Of a stretch of DNA of 64,000 bases, positions 46,954 through 58,016 are shown piece by piece. This stretch comes from Cannabis sativa (Eukaryota > Streptophyta > Magnoliopsida > Rosales > Cannabaceae). The notes beneath the pieces are model-generated. The model was not told the DNA's origin. It saw only the letters and a program-made list of their open reading frames with translations, and did not search any database. How positions within the stretch are numbered: position 1 is the first letter of the stretch; the number at the start of each line of letters is the position of its first letter. Where the stretch lies: the NCBI RefSeq assembly GCF_029168945.1, contig NC_083602.1:29313323-29377322 (forward strand). The letters run 5' to 3'. A program made the translations under genes and the position numbers.

Positions 46954-49900
46954 TTAATTGTTCGGCGTCCTCGACGAACCTGCTGCATGATCTTCAATCT
47001 TCTGTATAAACTGCTGCAAGTCCTCCGCCTTTTCCCAGCTGATCTCGTCATCAGCAAGGCCTTTCCATTTGACCAGGTACTCTTTTCTCTTCTTTTTCTT
47101 CACACGAACAGTTCTTTCGGCAAGGATTTCTTCTGGTTCTCTGCTGCTGCGTCGTTGAATGCTGATGTCGTCCCTGGTAGACTGGTTGCGCGCTGGATCT
47201 TCTGGATCTTCATGATACGGCTTGAGGTTGCTGACGTGCAGGACCGGGTGTATCTTCATCCATGAAGGTAGTTCGACTTTGTAGGATGCTAGGCCAATTT
47301 TGGAGATGACTGGAACAGGGCCCTCGTATTTGCGTACGAGTCTGATGTCCTTGTCCCCTCGGAATCTCAATTGTTCTGGCCGCAGTTTGATCAACACTAA
47401 GTCACCTGTCTTGAACTCCAGCGGTCGGCGTTTCTGATCTGCCCACTTCTTCATTCTTCGTGAAGCTTTCTCTAAATATGCTTGGGCAATCTCTGTGTTC
47501 TTCTTCCAGTCTTTTGTAAAATTAAAGGCCCGCGGATTCCGTCCGTGGTATTCATCCACTGTGTGGGGTAACAGTGGTTGCTGTCCGTTCACAACTTCAA
47601 AAGGGCTCTTGTTTGATGAAGAACTCTTCTGAGAGTTGAAACAAAATTGAGCTACGTCTAGTAGTTGCGGCCAATTCTTCTGGTTGGCATTGACAAAGTG
47701 CCGCAAATACTCCTCCAACATCCCATTGAATCTTTCTGTCTGCCCATCTGTCTGTGGATGGTAGCTCGAGGAGATGTTCATCTGTGACCCAAGAAGCTTG
47801 AATAGTTCGGACCAGAAGGTCCCTGTGAATCTTCGATCTCGGTCACTTACTATATTCTGGGGTACTCCCCAGTATTTTACAATATGCTTGAAGAAAAGTT
47901 GAGCTGTCTCTTCTGCCGGACACTGCTTCGACACCGGGATGAAGGTTGCATACTTTGAAAATCTATCCACAATCACCAAGATTGCATTCAAGTCCCCAGT
48001 CTTCGGCAAACCTGAGATGAAATCAAGCGAGACACTCTCCCATGGTCTGTTTGGGACCGATAGAGGTTCTAACAACCCTGGCGTCTTATGCCTCTCCACT
48101 TTGTCTTGTTGGCAGACGAGACAGGTCCTTGTGTAGTCCACCACATCTTCCCGCATCTGCGGCCAATAGTACCCATGCTTCAAAAGGGCATGTGTCCTAT
48201 GCCACCCTTGATGACCCGCCCACAACGTGTCATGACACTCACTCAGCAGCGTCCTCCTTAGATCGCCTGCCTTTGGAACGAACAACCGCCCACCTTTGGC
48301 CCACAAGAGGTCATCCTCTACCCAAAACTGAGTTGTCTTTCCCTTTCTTGCGAGAGTCATAATGTTCTTTGCAACTGGGTCCTTCTCCAAGTTCTCCTTG
48401 ATGCGCTCTTTGATTGGTGTACCCACTTGGCTAGCTGACATACCCGCTAACACCTTTAGCGCCGCCAACTCGGCTTTACGACTAAGGGCATCAGCTGCCT
48501 GATTAAGACGTCCAGCCTTGTGCTCGAAGTAGAAGTCGAATTCTGCCAAGAATTCCTGCCATCTGGCCTGCTTGGGAGTCAGTTTTGGCTGTGTGAGGAA
48601 ATGACTAACAGCAGTATTGTCCGTCTTCACCACAAACTTTGACCCCAGCAAGTAATGCCTCCACGTCCGTAAACAATGAATAACTGCCAAGAGCTCTTTC
48701 TCTTGCGCAGTGTACCGCCTCTCTGCTTCGGAAAGTTTGCGGCTCTCAAATGCCACGGGGTGGCCCTCCTGCACGAGTACCCCTCCTAAAGCATAATCTG
48801 ACGCATCAGTCTGTACTTCAAAAGGCTTGCATACATCAGGCAGGGCTAATACAGGATCTTCGACCATGGCTTCTTTCAAACTTCGAAAAGCTTCTTCGCA
48901 CTTCTCAGACCACGTCCATGTAACACCCTTCTTTAATAACTCTGTCAAGGGTGTCGCTCTTCTCGAATAGCCCTCCACAAATCTTCTATAGTAATTGGCT
49001 AGACCGAGAAACGAGCGAAGTTGTTTCACGTTGGTTGGGGTCGTCCACTCTTGGATCGCCCGCACCTTTTCCATGTCCATACGGATTTTCCCGTGTTCCA
49101 CAATATGACCCAGGAACTTGATACTTTTCTGAGCGAAAGAACACTTCTCGCGCTTTACATACAACTGTTCTTTCCTCAACTTCCGAAACACCGTTGTCAA
49201 GTGTTCCTGATGCTCTTCTAAAGTGGCGCTGTAGACCACGATGTCATCCAAGTACACCACCACGAACTTGTCTAAGACATCATGGAAGACTTCATTCATC
49301 AGTGTACAGAATGTGGCTGGCGCATTAGTCAACCCAAACGGCATGACGCGAAACTCAAACGCCCCATACCGAGTAACACAAGTCGTCTTTGGTTCATCCC
49401 CTTCTGCGATACGAACTTGATAGTATCCTGATCTCAAGTCCAACTTCGTGAAGTATTTCGCTCCACTTAGCTGGTCAAACAGATCCGCGATCAAGGGAAT
49501 GGGGTATCTGTTGCGCACAGTCACCTTGTTGAGGGCGCGGTAGTCTATGCATAGTCTCAAGGTCCCGTCCTTCTTCTTTTGGAACAACACGGGGGCACCA
49601 AAAGGTGCCTTTGAGGGTTTGATGAATTCTGCCTCCAGCATCTCCGTTAGCTGACTCTTCAACTCTTTAAGTTCCGGAGGAGACATTCGATATGCTGCTT
49701 TAGCTGGGGCCTTTGCACCTGGCACCAGCTCAATTTGGTGATCAACTCCCCTCCTGGGAGGCAGTCTCTTTGGAAGCTCGTCTGGCATCACATCCTTGAA
49801 TTCATCTAACACCTTCTTGATTACAGGTGGAGTGGACTCTTCCACTTTTTCGTCGTACACGGTGGGAGCGATGACAAATGTTGGCCTCTTCTTCTTCAGG

Positions 49901-51651
49901 CCCCTTTTCAGTTGTAGGGCTGATAGTAGCTTGACTTCTGGGGGCTGTCTCACTTTGGCGGGTACCATTGAAGGATTCTCACCCATAATCAGGAGATTCC
50001 CTGTTGCTGGAATTGGAATGGCCCCCTTCTCTGCTAGAAACTCCATTCCCAACACCACATCGAAGTCATCCATGCGAACCGCTACGAGGTCAAGTTGTCC
50101 CTCCCATCCGTCAATCTTAACATTCACTTTTCTGGCCACTCCAGTCGTGGCCATGGCCTTGGAATTGACTGCCTTCATGCGACCCGCATCTTTCTCCAGT
50201 TTTAGGCCCACTCTCTTAGCTTCAATTTCTGAGATGAAGTTGTGTGTTGCGCCGGTGTCAATCAGTACACTCTTGGCCTGCTTACCGTTTAAAGTGGCCT
50301 CCACAAACATCAACCCCTTCCCAAGGGCTTTCTTCCCTCCGACGCCATGCTTCTTAAGAGCAGCCATTAATCGAACAGCGCTCATGTGCGCGCAGTCTTC
50401 ATCCTCATCCTCTTCCCCGCATCCTTGCTCCTCTTGAGCAATGGATGCCTTTATGGCACTCAGCTTGGACTGGTGGGGGCAAGCAGCCGCCCTATGTGGG
50501 CCTTGGCAAAGCCAACACTTAAGGGGCTTCTTCCCCGTTGCAGCATCACTTTTGGAGGAGGAACTAGATTCAGGAGTCCTCTTGTCTCCTCCCCCACTTT
50601 TACTCGGCCACTGCTTTCCTGACTTCTTGCTTGCGGCATTGTTGGCGCTGGTCTGAGGATTCGTCTTCTTTGGCTGCGAATTCTCAGAGGTGTAGTCAGT
50701 CAGTCGTTCGGCTGCAGCTTGAGCAGTGGCGAGATCTGCCACACGCTGCCTTTGCAGCTCTTGTTTAGCCCATGGCTTGAGTCCTTCAAGGAAGTAGAAA
50801 AGTCTGTCGACTTCATTCATATCTTTGATGTCGAGCATCAATCCAGAGAACTTCTTCACATAGTCTCGGACTGTCCCGACTTGCTTTAGCTCTCTAAGCT
50901 GACGTCGAGCCAGAAAGGCGACATTCTCTGGCAGAAATTGGGCGTTTAATTCCTTCTTGAGATCTTCCCAAGTGTCGATGGTGCATTTACCATTCTGAAT
51001 ATCTTCATATTTCGTCCTCCACCACAACTTGGCGTCCCCGGACAAATACATGGTAGCTGTTGCTACCTTGGCTTCTTCAGAGTCGGTCCGCACGACCCTA
51101 AAGTACTGCTCCATGTCAAACAGAAAGTTTTGGAGCTCCTTGGCATCCCTCGCCCCTCCATAGCATTTGGGCTCGGGTGCTCTCGGTCGGCCATACTCCA
51201 TACCTCCGTGCCCCCCGGTATTTGCACGCTCTGCTGCTATCATGGTAAGATTTAGCTTGGTTGACATCCCTGCCAATTCTTCCCGGATGGCGGTGACAGA
51301 CACATTACAATCCTCGATCGTATCATTGAGAGAGTCTTGTAATGCAGCCTGCCCATTTTGTAGTACAGTGATAGCAGCCTGCATGCCTGCTGTTGCTTGT
51401 TCTAATGCCTTGATGCGATCCTCCATCTGAGGTGCACCTGATGTTCCGGTAGCAGCATCTCTTCTCTCGATCGCAGCTACCCTGGCCAACAAGTTTGCAT
51501 AGTCTTGAGCCAACGAGGCAACTTGTTGTTGTGTCACTGTTGGCCCTGAGTTCTGATTGTTAGGGGCTAGATCCCTGACCCTCTCGTCCAGGCCATCTAA
51601 TTCCCCTATGCGCCTCTCAAGCTCTTGAATCCTTTGGGTGTTGCTCACCAT
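46954..51651 (-). CDS. chromovirus gag-pol polyprotein, uninterrupted
   Basis: 1,565 codons from ATG at 51651. Gag: Retrotrans_gag core near residues 205-310 ([12 protein letters not shown]) and a zinc knuckle [13 protein letters not shown] (CX2CX3HX4C). Protease: [16 protein letters not shown] intact, with [12 protein letters not shown] upstream. RNase [14 protein letters not shown]. Integrase: H-H-C-C finger ending CLVCQQ, then a D-D-E core with [11 protein letters not shown] and [15 protein letters not shown]-terminus: chromodomain [19 protein letters not shown]. All catalytic motifs I checked look normal and there is no frameshift or stop, so the protein could be functional. The gene starts ~35 bases after the primer site and ends inside the polypurine tract region. 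Expression would come from the LTR at 51699-52333. Confidence 0.93.
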   Translation of the reverse strand: MVSNTQRIQELERRIGELDGLDERVRDLAPNNQNSGPTVTQQQVASLAQDYANLLARVAAIERRDAATGTSGAPQMEDRIKALEQATAGMQAAITVLQNGQAALQDSLNDTIEDCNVSVTAIREELAGMSTKLNLTMIAAERANTGGHGGMEYGRPRAPEPKCYGGARDAKELQNFLFDMEQYFRVVRTDSEEAKVATATMYLSGDAKLWWRTKYEDIQNGKCTIDTWEDLKKELNAQFLPENVAFLARRQLRELKQVGTVRDYVKKFSGLMLDIKDMNEVDRLFYFLEGLKPWAKQELQRQRVADLATAQAAAERLTDYTSENSQPKKTNPQTSANNAASKKSGKQWPSKSGGGDKRTPESSSSSKSDAATGKKPLKCWLCQGPHRAAACPHQSKLSAIKASIAQEEQGCGEEDEDEDCAHMSAVRLMAALKKHGVGGKKALGKGLMFVEATLNGKQAKSVLIDTGATHNFISEIEAKRVGLKLEKDAGRMKAVNSKAMATTGVARKVNVKIDGWEGQLDLVAVRMDDFDVVLGMEFLAEKGAIPIPATGNLLIMGENPSMVPAKVRQPPEVKLLSALQLKRGLKKKRPTFVIAPTVYDEKVEESTPPVIKKVLDEFKDVMPDELPKRLPPRRGVDHQIELVPGAKAPAKAAYRMSPPELKELKSQLTEMLEAEFIKPSKAPFGAPVLFQKKKDGTLRLCIDYRALNKVTVRNRYPIPLIADLFDQLSGAKYFTKLDLRSGYYQVRIAEGDEPKTTCVTRYGAFEFRVMPFGLTNAPATFCTLMNEVFHDVLDKFVVVYLDDIVVYSATLEEHQEHLTTVFRKLRKEQLYVKREKCSFAQKSIKFLGHIVEHGKIRMDMEKVRAIQEWTTPTNVKQLRSFLGLANYYRRFVEGYSRRATPLTELLKKGVTWTWSEKCEEAFRSLKEAMVEDPVLALPDVCKPFEVQTDASDYALGGVLVQEGHPVAFESRKLSEAERRYTAQEKELLAVIHCLRTWRHYLLGSKFVVKTDNTAVSHFLTQPKLTPKQARWQEFLAEFDFYFEHKAGRLNQAADALSRKAELAALKVLAGMSASQVGTPIKERIKENLEKDPVAKNIMTLARKGKTTQFWVEDDLLWAKGGRLFVPKAGDLRRTLLSECHDTLWAGHQGWHRTHALLKHGYYWPQMREDVVDYTRTCLVCQQDKVERHKTPGLLEPLSVPNRPWESVSLDFISGLPKTGDLNAILVIVDRFSKYATFIPVSKQCPAEETAQLFFKHIVKYWGVPQNIVSDRDRRFTGTFWSELFKLLGSQMNISSSYHPQTDGQTERFNGMLEEYLRHFVNANQKNWPQLLDVAQFCFNSQKSSSSNKSPFEVVNGQQPLLPHTVDEYHGRNPRAFNFTKDWKKNTEIAQAYLEKASRRMKKWADQKRRPLEFKTGDLVLIKLRPEQLRFRGDKDIRLVRKYEGPVPVISKIGLASYKVELPSWMKIHPVLHVSNLKPYHEDPEDPARNQSTRDDISIQRRSSREPEEILAERTVRVKKKKRKEYLVKWKGLADDEISWEKAEDLQQFIQKIEDHAAGSSRTPNN

Positions 51652-51683
51652 TATGTCGTGTTACCAAGCTTCCCTTTTCTCTT

Positions 51684-51696
51684 GGCTCTGATACCA
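51684..51696 (-). promoter_or_regulatory. primer binding site, tRNA-iMet type
   Basis: Minus strand TGGTATCAGAGCC, two bases from the LTR edge at 51699; canonical plant initiator-Met priming site. Confidence 0.9.
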
Positions 51697-51698
51697 AC

Positions 51699-52333
51699 TG
51701 TCACGGGCCGCCTATTTGGACACCCCCAAGTAGGTGGAACGTGCGGCACTTGCTGGCACACCGAGCTAGCAAGTCAGCCTAAACGCGTCTGCAGGCAAAC
51801 AAGTTCAAAGGTTAGGCACGATACATGTCTCGCACATGTTGAGTGCAAACAAGAAGCATGAGCAAGCAAACACAAAGCGTCCCCCAAGGACCAATCTCAC
51901 ACAACCCACAAGCAAACATATAGACAAATGGCACGCAATGGCCCAACAAAGGCAACAAACAGGCATCACAAAGACCATATAGAAGCATACACAAGAAGCA
52001 TGGATAAACATCGTTTTATTAATATATGGCCTTGATAGGGCAAGGGAGTACACAGCTGGGCCCCTATCATGCTGGTGACAAGGTGCTTCATAAGTCACCT
52101 GGTCACCCCCCCCTAAAGAGCTTATTGGGGTTTTAAGGGATTTCCAGGAACATAGATGATTTTAGCTCTGTAGACATATGTGAAGGAAATACAAATAAAG
52201 AAAGCTAAACAACAAAAGGTTCCCAACCCCCATGAGGTGCTTGGTGCAAGACTTGACTAATGATCAAGCACCAAGGCATGCTCATGTTACAAAATGGCCC
52301 TAGTGTGGGTGTGCCATGGGGCAGCACGCCACA
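51699..52333 (-). repeat. 5' LTR of chromovirus
   Basis: 635 bp, TG...CA termini, nearly identical to the two LTRs at the other end. Confidence 0.92.
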
Positions 52334-55300
52334 CCCAGCATAGGCATCCATGAAAGACAGCAGCTTAAATCCGGACGTGGCGTCTACCATCTGGTCGATC
52401 CTGGGTAGCGGAAAGCAGTCCTTTGGGCAGGCTTTGTTTAGATCTGTGAAATCTATACAAACCTGCCATGTCCCGTTCGGCTTGGGCACCAGGACCGGAT
52501 TGGCCAGCCATTCCGGATAGTATACGTCGCGGATCATGCCATTGGACAAAAGTTTGTCCACCTCTTTTTCTAACGCCTCGGCTTTCACCGAGTCGAGCGG
52601 GCGTCTCTTTTGCTGTACAGGGGGCATGTCCGGGTTGACATTGAGTACATGGGTGATGACATGAGGGCTGATGCCGGTCATGTTTTCTTGGCGCCATGCG
52701 AAGATGTCGATGGCGCCCTTCAGTGTTTTTATTATTTTATCTTTTTCCTCCGGATCCAGGCTCTTCCCTATCCGGAGTACTTTGGTGGAGTCGTCGTTGC
52801 ACACTGGTATTTCTTCGACGTCCTCCATTGGTTCCACGACCCTTTCGGACCCTATGCGAGGATCCAACTCGTCCTCTTCAGCCTTCTCTATCTCAGGGTG
52901 CCCCCGGACCATGAGTACTGGTAAGTGGGTGGCAACATTGTAACATTGCCTGGCCTCTCCCTGATCTCCCCTCACCGTTCCGACTCCGGCTTCCTGGGTA
53001 GGGAATTTTAGGCATAGATGTCGGATTGAAGTAATTGCACCAAAGTCGACGAGGGCCGGTCGGCCTAGGATTGCGTTGTAGGCTGTTGGACAGTCTACCA
53101 CCACGAAGGTGCAATACTTGAATGTGCTTTGGGGGGTATCCGGGCACAGGGTAACTGGGAGCCTGACCTTTCCCATCGGGATTAGCGTCGTCCCGTTAAA
53201 CCTTGTGAGCTGCGATCCACTAGGCGAGAGGTCCCGGTCGGTCAACCCTATCGCAGTGAAGGCTTCTTTGAAGAGCAAGTTCACGGAGCTCCCGTTGTCA
53301 ATCAGGACCCTAGCCACCACCTTATTTGCGATGGGGGTCTCTATGACCAGCGGGTCGTGGTGAGGAAAACGCACCGTCTTGGCGTCTTCTTCCGTGAACG
53401 TTATGGGCTGGTCCATTAGCCGAGGCCTTTGAGCCGGGAGTTGAGTAACCTCCCACACCTCACTGTGTCTTGCGGCCTCGACATACCTTTTTCGCTCCTT
53501 GCGAGTGTTTCCTCCGATATGGGGACCTCCGGAGATCATGGCTACCCGTCCATTAGGCCGGGGCGGTAGTCCGGGTATATGCTGGGTGTCACCTGCGGGA
53601 GCAGCCGGAGGCAATACTCCTGCTGTACCCCCTGGCGTTCCCGGAGGCATACCCCCGGCCACCTGCCCTGGATTAAGGTGGGGCAACCTATTTTTGATCC
53701 ACTCATAGAGGTGGCCCAAACGGATCAAATTTTCAATCTCGTCTTTGAGATTTTTACACTCATTGGTGCTATGCCCAATGTCATTGTGGTACTCGCATCT
53801 TTTATTCGGATCTCTCCGGGAGCTGTCTTTGTACAACGGCTGGGGTCTCCGGTAGTGCGTATTCTGCCTTGTGGCAAAATATACACGTTCCTGAGAGTCC
53901 GTGAGCTCTGTGTACTGGGTGTATTGGGGTGTGTACCCCTTCTTTTGGCGCTTCTCTCCCGTTCGGGTGCTGCCCTTGGAGGACCTTTTGCTCCTTGACC
54001 CCTGGGTAGGGCCTGTTAAGCTAGCAGTCGGAGCAGCCTGTGAAGGAGTTCGTCCATTCACCCCTGACGGGTTGCCGTAATGGGAAGATGCCGGTGCCAG
54101 AGCTTGACCCTGGCTGTATCCGGGAGTAGCGGAGAACTGTATGCCACTTACCGGTGGAGTTGCGGTCGGGGCAATACCCGAGGGCGACACTCCTGGCATG
54201 TACCCCGCTATCCCGGTGGGATAATAGCCTCCGTAAGCCACGATCTGGGCTTCTTCGAGGTTAATATATTTTTGGACTCGCTTCTGGAAGTCCTGAAGGC
54301 TAGCAGCGCCCTCTTGCTGCAACTCGTTCCAGAAGGGAGTCCCAGTGCGGATTCCTGCTTGGAGAAGCGCAAGCTGTTGTCCGTCGTCGACCTTCTTGGT
54401 CTTCGAGGCTTCCTCTCGGAACCTCTTGATGTAATTCTTCAAGGTCTCGGTGGGCAGTTGTTTGATGTTGGTCAAGGCACTGACCTCCAAGTTGACCTTT
54501 CTGGCAGCAACAAATTGTCTCCGAAAGTTGGTTTGGAGTTTGTTCCAGCAACCCACCGATCCTGGTTCCAATTTTTTGAACCATTCCTCTGCTGATCCGC
54601 TCAGAGTGAGGGGGAAGCACAAGCATTTGGCGTCATTGCTGACCCGCATGACTGTCATGACACGGTTGAACCGTGACAAGTGATCACTGGGGTCGGAGTT
54701 CCCAGTATATGCCGCCATTTCGGGCATCTTGAAGTTTTTAGGGAGCTCCGCTTCCAGGATATGCTTGGCACAAGGCTCCCGATCCTCACTGTCTGAGTCG
54801 GAGTCGTCTCCCTTCTGCCTCCGGGAGACTCGAGCGATATCTTTTCGAAGTATGGCAAGTTCCGCCATAATCCCTTCGCTTACAGTACCCGAGGAGACCA
54901 CGGGCCTGTATCTTTTTTGGTCAAGGTGATCCCGGAGGTCACCTTGATTCCCATTGATTTGATTTCTCAGATCAATGGGAGGACATCTCTGTCCTCTTCT
55001 TCCTCTACCCCCTGGTTCCTGGTGCACGGAAACGCTTTTCCGGTCTCCTCGATCCTGAGGGCCAAGACTCCCTCTTTAGGGCTTGCCCCTCTGCGGACCT
55101 TTCCCTTTAGGGAAATCCGAGCGGACCCTTCGCGGATCCTGCACCTTTTTCTTCCGACCAGGGGTAGAAGTAGGGTTTTTTGTTTGGTTTTCCTCAGCAG
55201 GGTGCCTTATAGGGCTAGGTTCCCTAGGTCTTTGCTGCTGGGAATTAGGCGAAGACGTCGCTGGCTCCCCGTCGAGCCCAGCGGCCATCGCCTTGGGATG

Positions 55301-55612
55301 CACGTGAATACCAGCTGCCTCCATGGCTTTCTGCATGGCTAGCATCACTTCCTGCATTTTTTGGTTTTGCACTTTCTGAGCTTCGATCTCAGTTTCATGA
55401 TCGATAGCTTTTTGTCTAAGGAGCACCAACTCCGAGTAGCTTCCTCCGTCGTAGGCATACTCGTCGAGGTGTTCCTCGTAGTTCTCGTCGGGAACTATTT
55501 CTTCTTCTTCTTCCTCGGACTCCTCTGCCGCCCTTGAGGCTACATCTTCCTCATTGGGATCTTGAGCGTCTTCTAGAGGGCGAGGATGACGTGTAGCTCT
55601 TGTCTCCACCAT
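52334..55612 (-). pseudogene. gag, protease and RT start of Tat copy B
   Basis: Minus strand. ATG at 55612; TAA at 55076-55078 where copy A has CAA. After this stop the frame stays open from ~55075 through gag, the CX2HX4HX4C knuckle (CEYHNDIGHSTNEC), protease (IDNGSSVN) and the first RT blocks, until the chromovirus insertion at 52333. So in this family gag and pol form one continuous frame. This copy has one nonsense change and the insertion in this segment. Confidence 0.87.
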
Positions 55613-55675
55613 TGTTGTGAAGTCAAATACTTGTTATGTAGCAGCTTTCCTCAGCTCTCAATGAAAGTACCAAAA

Positions 55676-56459
55676 TGTTGACCGAGGTTTTCGGCAACTA
55701 TTAAAATATGATTATAATAAAGAGCTGTAAGAAAGTGAGATGAAGATTTTTTACGTGGTTGGGGCGTTAATGAGCCTTAGTCCACAAGCCTCTGTTATAA
55801 ATGGATGTATTTAATACAGATTCTACACTTGAGAGAATGTTTTTCTCATAAATACAGAGAATGTTCTTGGTGAGTATTTTCTCTTCTTGCTCTTTTGCAA
55901 ACCAAGATTCTCGACCCCATTAAATGAGCTTTGAGGGGGTATTTATAGTGTTTTGGTGGGGTAGTCCCTAGAATTGTTCTTACACATGTGTCTGTAAGTA
56001 TCCATAAAGTTGGGCATTTCCGATGAATATACCATGGGTGATGCATGGTCAAATCCCTAGGTGCTGTAGGGCTTTTATGAAGAATGTCCTTTTTGCCTTG
56101 TGATTGACGTGACTCTTCGCACAGTAGCCGTCGCTAGACTTAAATGATCATTCTTTGTAGCGGCTTCTTGTTTGGGGGTTGTGCCGTCAGACTTTATTGC
56201 GTGTTACAGTTCCAACACGCTTCCTCCCATGCAGCATTAAATGCGACTTGATTGCTCGGGAGAGACCTGACATATCCCGGAGAGCCTTCACGCTATACTA
56301 GCTTCCTGGAGTACCTTGTACTCCGGGTGCCTCCTCCGGGACCCATGCTAACAGCGCTTCCTTGTAGCACACAAAGACTTAGTAAATGTTTACAAGTTAT
56401 CTGATCCACGTGTCCCCTTTCGACTGGTCCACGTATTTTGGGCGAATTCTGGAGCAACA
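55676..56459 (-). repeat. 5' LTR of Tat copy B
   Basis: 784 bp. The primer-region sequence (inverse of CTCTCAATGAAAGTACCAAAA) lies at 55655-55675. Confidence 0.9.
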
Positions 56460-56464
56460 CTTGA

Positions 56465-56757
56465 GTTTTTAATTTTTTCTAAATTTGATAAAATATTATA
56501 AATTATTTTTATTAAATGCATATAAATTTATATTTGAAAAAAAATTAAACATATATAAAAAAATAAAATATTATTTAAAATAAGTTTTACATATTTGATA
56601 TTATAATAAACTAGATTATAACATTATCATTATCATTATAATAGATTTTAACTACTCACAGTACTTTGAAAATTATAATTTACCAAACACTCAGCTTAGT
56701 TTTTTTCTACAGTTTTGCTATAGCTGTTTTTTCTCACAGTACAGCTACAATTGCCTT
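56465..56757. mobile_element. hAT-like MITE, right half
   Basis: Contains the inverse of the left half's words (TTTACCAAACACTCAGCTTAG, AGCTGTTTTTTCTC, ACAGCTACAATTGCC). Joining 36997-37383 and this part gives an element of ~680 bp. The outer right end is approximate. Confidence 0.55.
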
Positions 56758-57260
56758 CAAGAGTAAGAAAACTCAACCATGGATCAATTGAATTTTTTTG
56801 AGCACACAACCATTTATCAAGTACGAGATGGGAAGATACAACAATTTCTTCAATTAAAGTGTTTTTCTTACACTAAACCAGGTCATTCCTTATTGTCCAA
56901 AGAAAAGCACAAACCATAGACACCATAGTCGCACAGGTATTGTCTAAAAAGGACCAAGCTCTCAATACCCAGTCCGAAAAAACATTCTCTCATTACCCAC
57001 CAAAAAACTCAGCTCCAGTCGCTCCCAACGACCGTTCGCAAGAGGACACTCAGCTCCAATCTTGCACGTCGGGCAAAGCATACTCAGCTCCACTTTCTTC
57101 ACCCTCAAATATGATTTGTAGGAAGACAAGCAGCAGTAGCTCGCCACAAAAGATTCAGAACTTTAGAAGGAACTCAGTTGCCAAATTTGGTTCCAAACAT
57201 GTGAAAAATTGCTGGCAGCTGCAACCTCAGCATCATGACGCAGCATACCATAGGCAAACT
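56758..57260 (-). pseudogene. LINE-type RT C-terminal region (5' part)
   Basis: On the minus strand, CPTCKIGAECPLANGRWERL-like and then FLWTIRNDLV and LVLDKWLCAQ fit the zinc-binding (zf-RVT) and linker region found before the RNase H domain in plant LINE-derived pol. Stops and shifts are present. It continues at 36996 after removal of the MITE and everything inside it. Confidence 0.55.
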
Positions 57261-58016
57261 TAACAGAATACAAATTGAAATTCTCTCCATATTATATATC
57301 AATCAATGAATGAAAAGAAATACTGCACTCTTTTTATTTATTTTTTTGGTAAATTGAACTTCACTCTGTTTTTACCAATTCAAATAAATATTTTTTTACA
57401 CAACAATTATTCACTTTCTTACAATTGAATCACTCTTTCTTTCTCTCCTAAATTACAATCAAATCACTCGTGCACGTCACAAAGCTGAAAAAGTTTATAT
57501 AAAAAAAAATACATTAAATAAGCAAACTCCAACTCCTAAAAAAACCCTCACCAACACCAACTCTCTAATTATGAAAAAATACAAAATGTTCTAACTTGTA
57601 AGCTGTAACAAAGACCCCAAAAAAGGAGGGGAACAAAGAAAATTCTTTTTTAAAAAATATATTTTTTTTCCTTTTATAGTAAGCTTGTCGTCACCATTCT
57701 TTCCTGTACAATTCAAGCCAAAATAAGATACATATTTCAAACTGTTGTATGGTCTGGGAAATATAATGATCTTCTCAACTTGCAATCCTGAAGAGTAAGA
57801 AGACAAGTACATTAAACAATGACATAAGAAACAAATGACAATTTTTCTACAAAAATATGTTACGGTTTATTCTGAAACTGAAAACTCTACTAAATCAAGG
57901 TTCAACAACTGCAACTAGTTTTCTAAAGCAAAAATGTACAAGTCATAATCCATGATACGGTGACATGAATAGAATAAATGTTGAAGAACTCACATTGTTA
58001 TGTAGTTGCATACGGC
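57261..58016. other. AT-rich spacer and 3' flank of MYOB gene
   Basis: No gene signal. It should include the 3'UTR and polyadenylation region of the minus-strand gene ending at 58017. Confidence 0.5.

Larger units (their letters stand above)
45633..52333 (-). mobile_element. young chromovirus with tandem 3' LTRs, apparently intact pol
   Basis: Minus-strand Ty3/gypsy element inserted in the RT of Tat copy B (the interrupted frame reads AYAG|YNQIK). Target duplication CCCAG at 45628-45632 and 52334-52338 encloses the whole array. Three near-identical LTRs are present: 45633-46270, 46309-46942 and 51699-52333. They differ mainly in a C tract (11, 7 and 8 C) and two single bases. A 1,565-codon gag-pol ORF and an initiator-Met primer site are intact. 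The C-terminal chromodomain makes it a chromovirus, possibly Galadriel- or Reina-like. The near-identity of the LTRs shows recent insertion. Confidence 0.92.
37384..56459 (-). mobile_element. Tat-lineage Ty3/gypsy element, copy B, hosting a chromovirus
   Basis: Minus strand. LTRs 55676-56459 (5') and 37384-38164 (3'); target duplication CTTGA at 37379-37383 and 56460-56464. It is the same family as copy A in opposite orientation. It carries a chromovirus insertion at 45633-52333 (with CCCAG duplicated). LTRs differ at about three points plus a small divergent block near 37858-37875/56150-56175, so it is older than copy A. Without the insertion it is ~12.4 kb. Confidence 0.92.
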
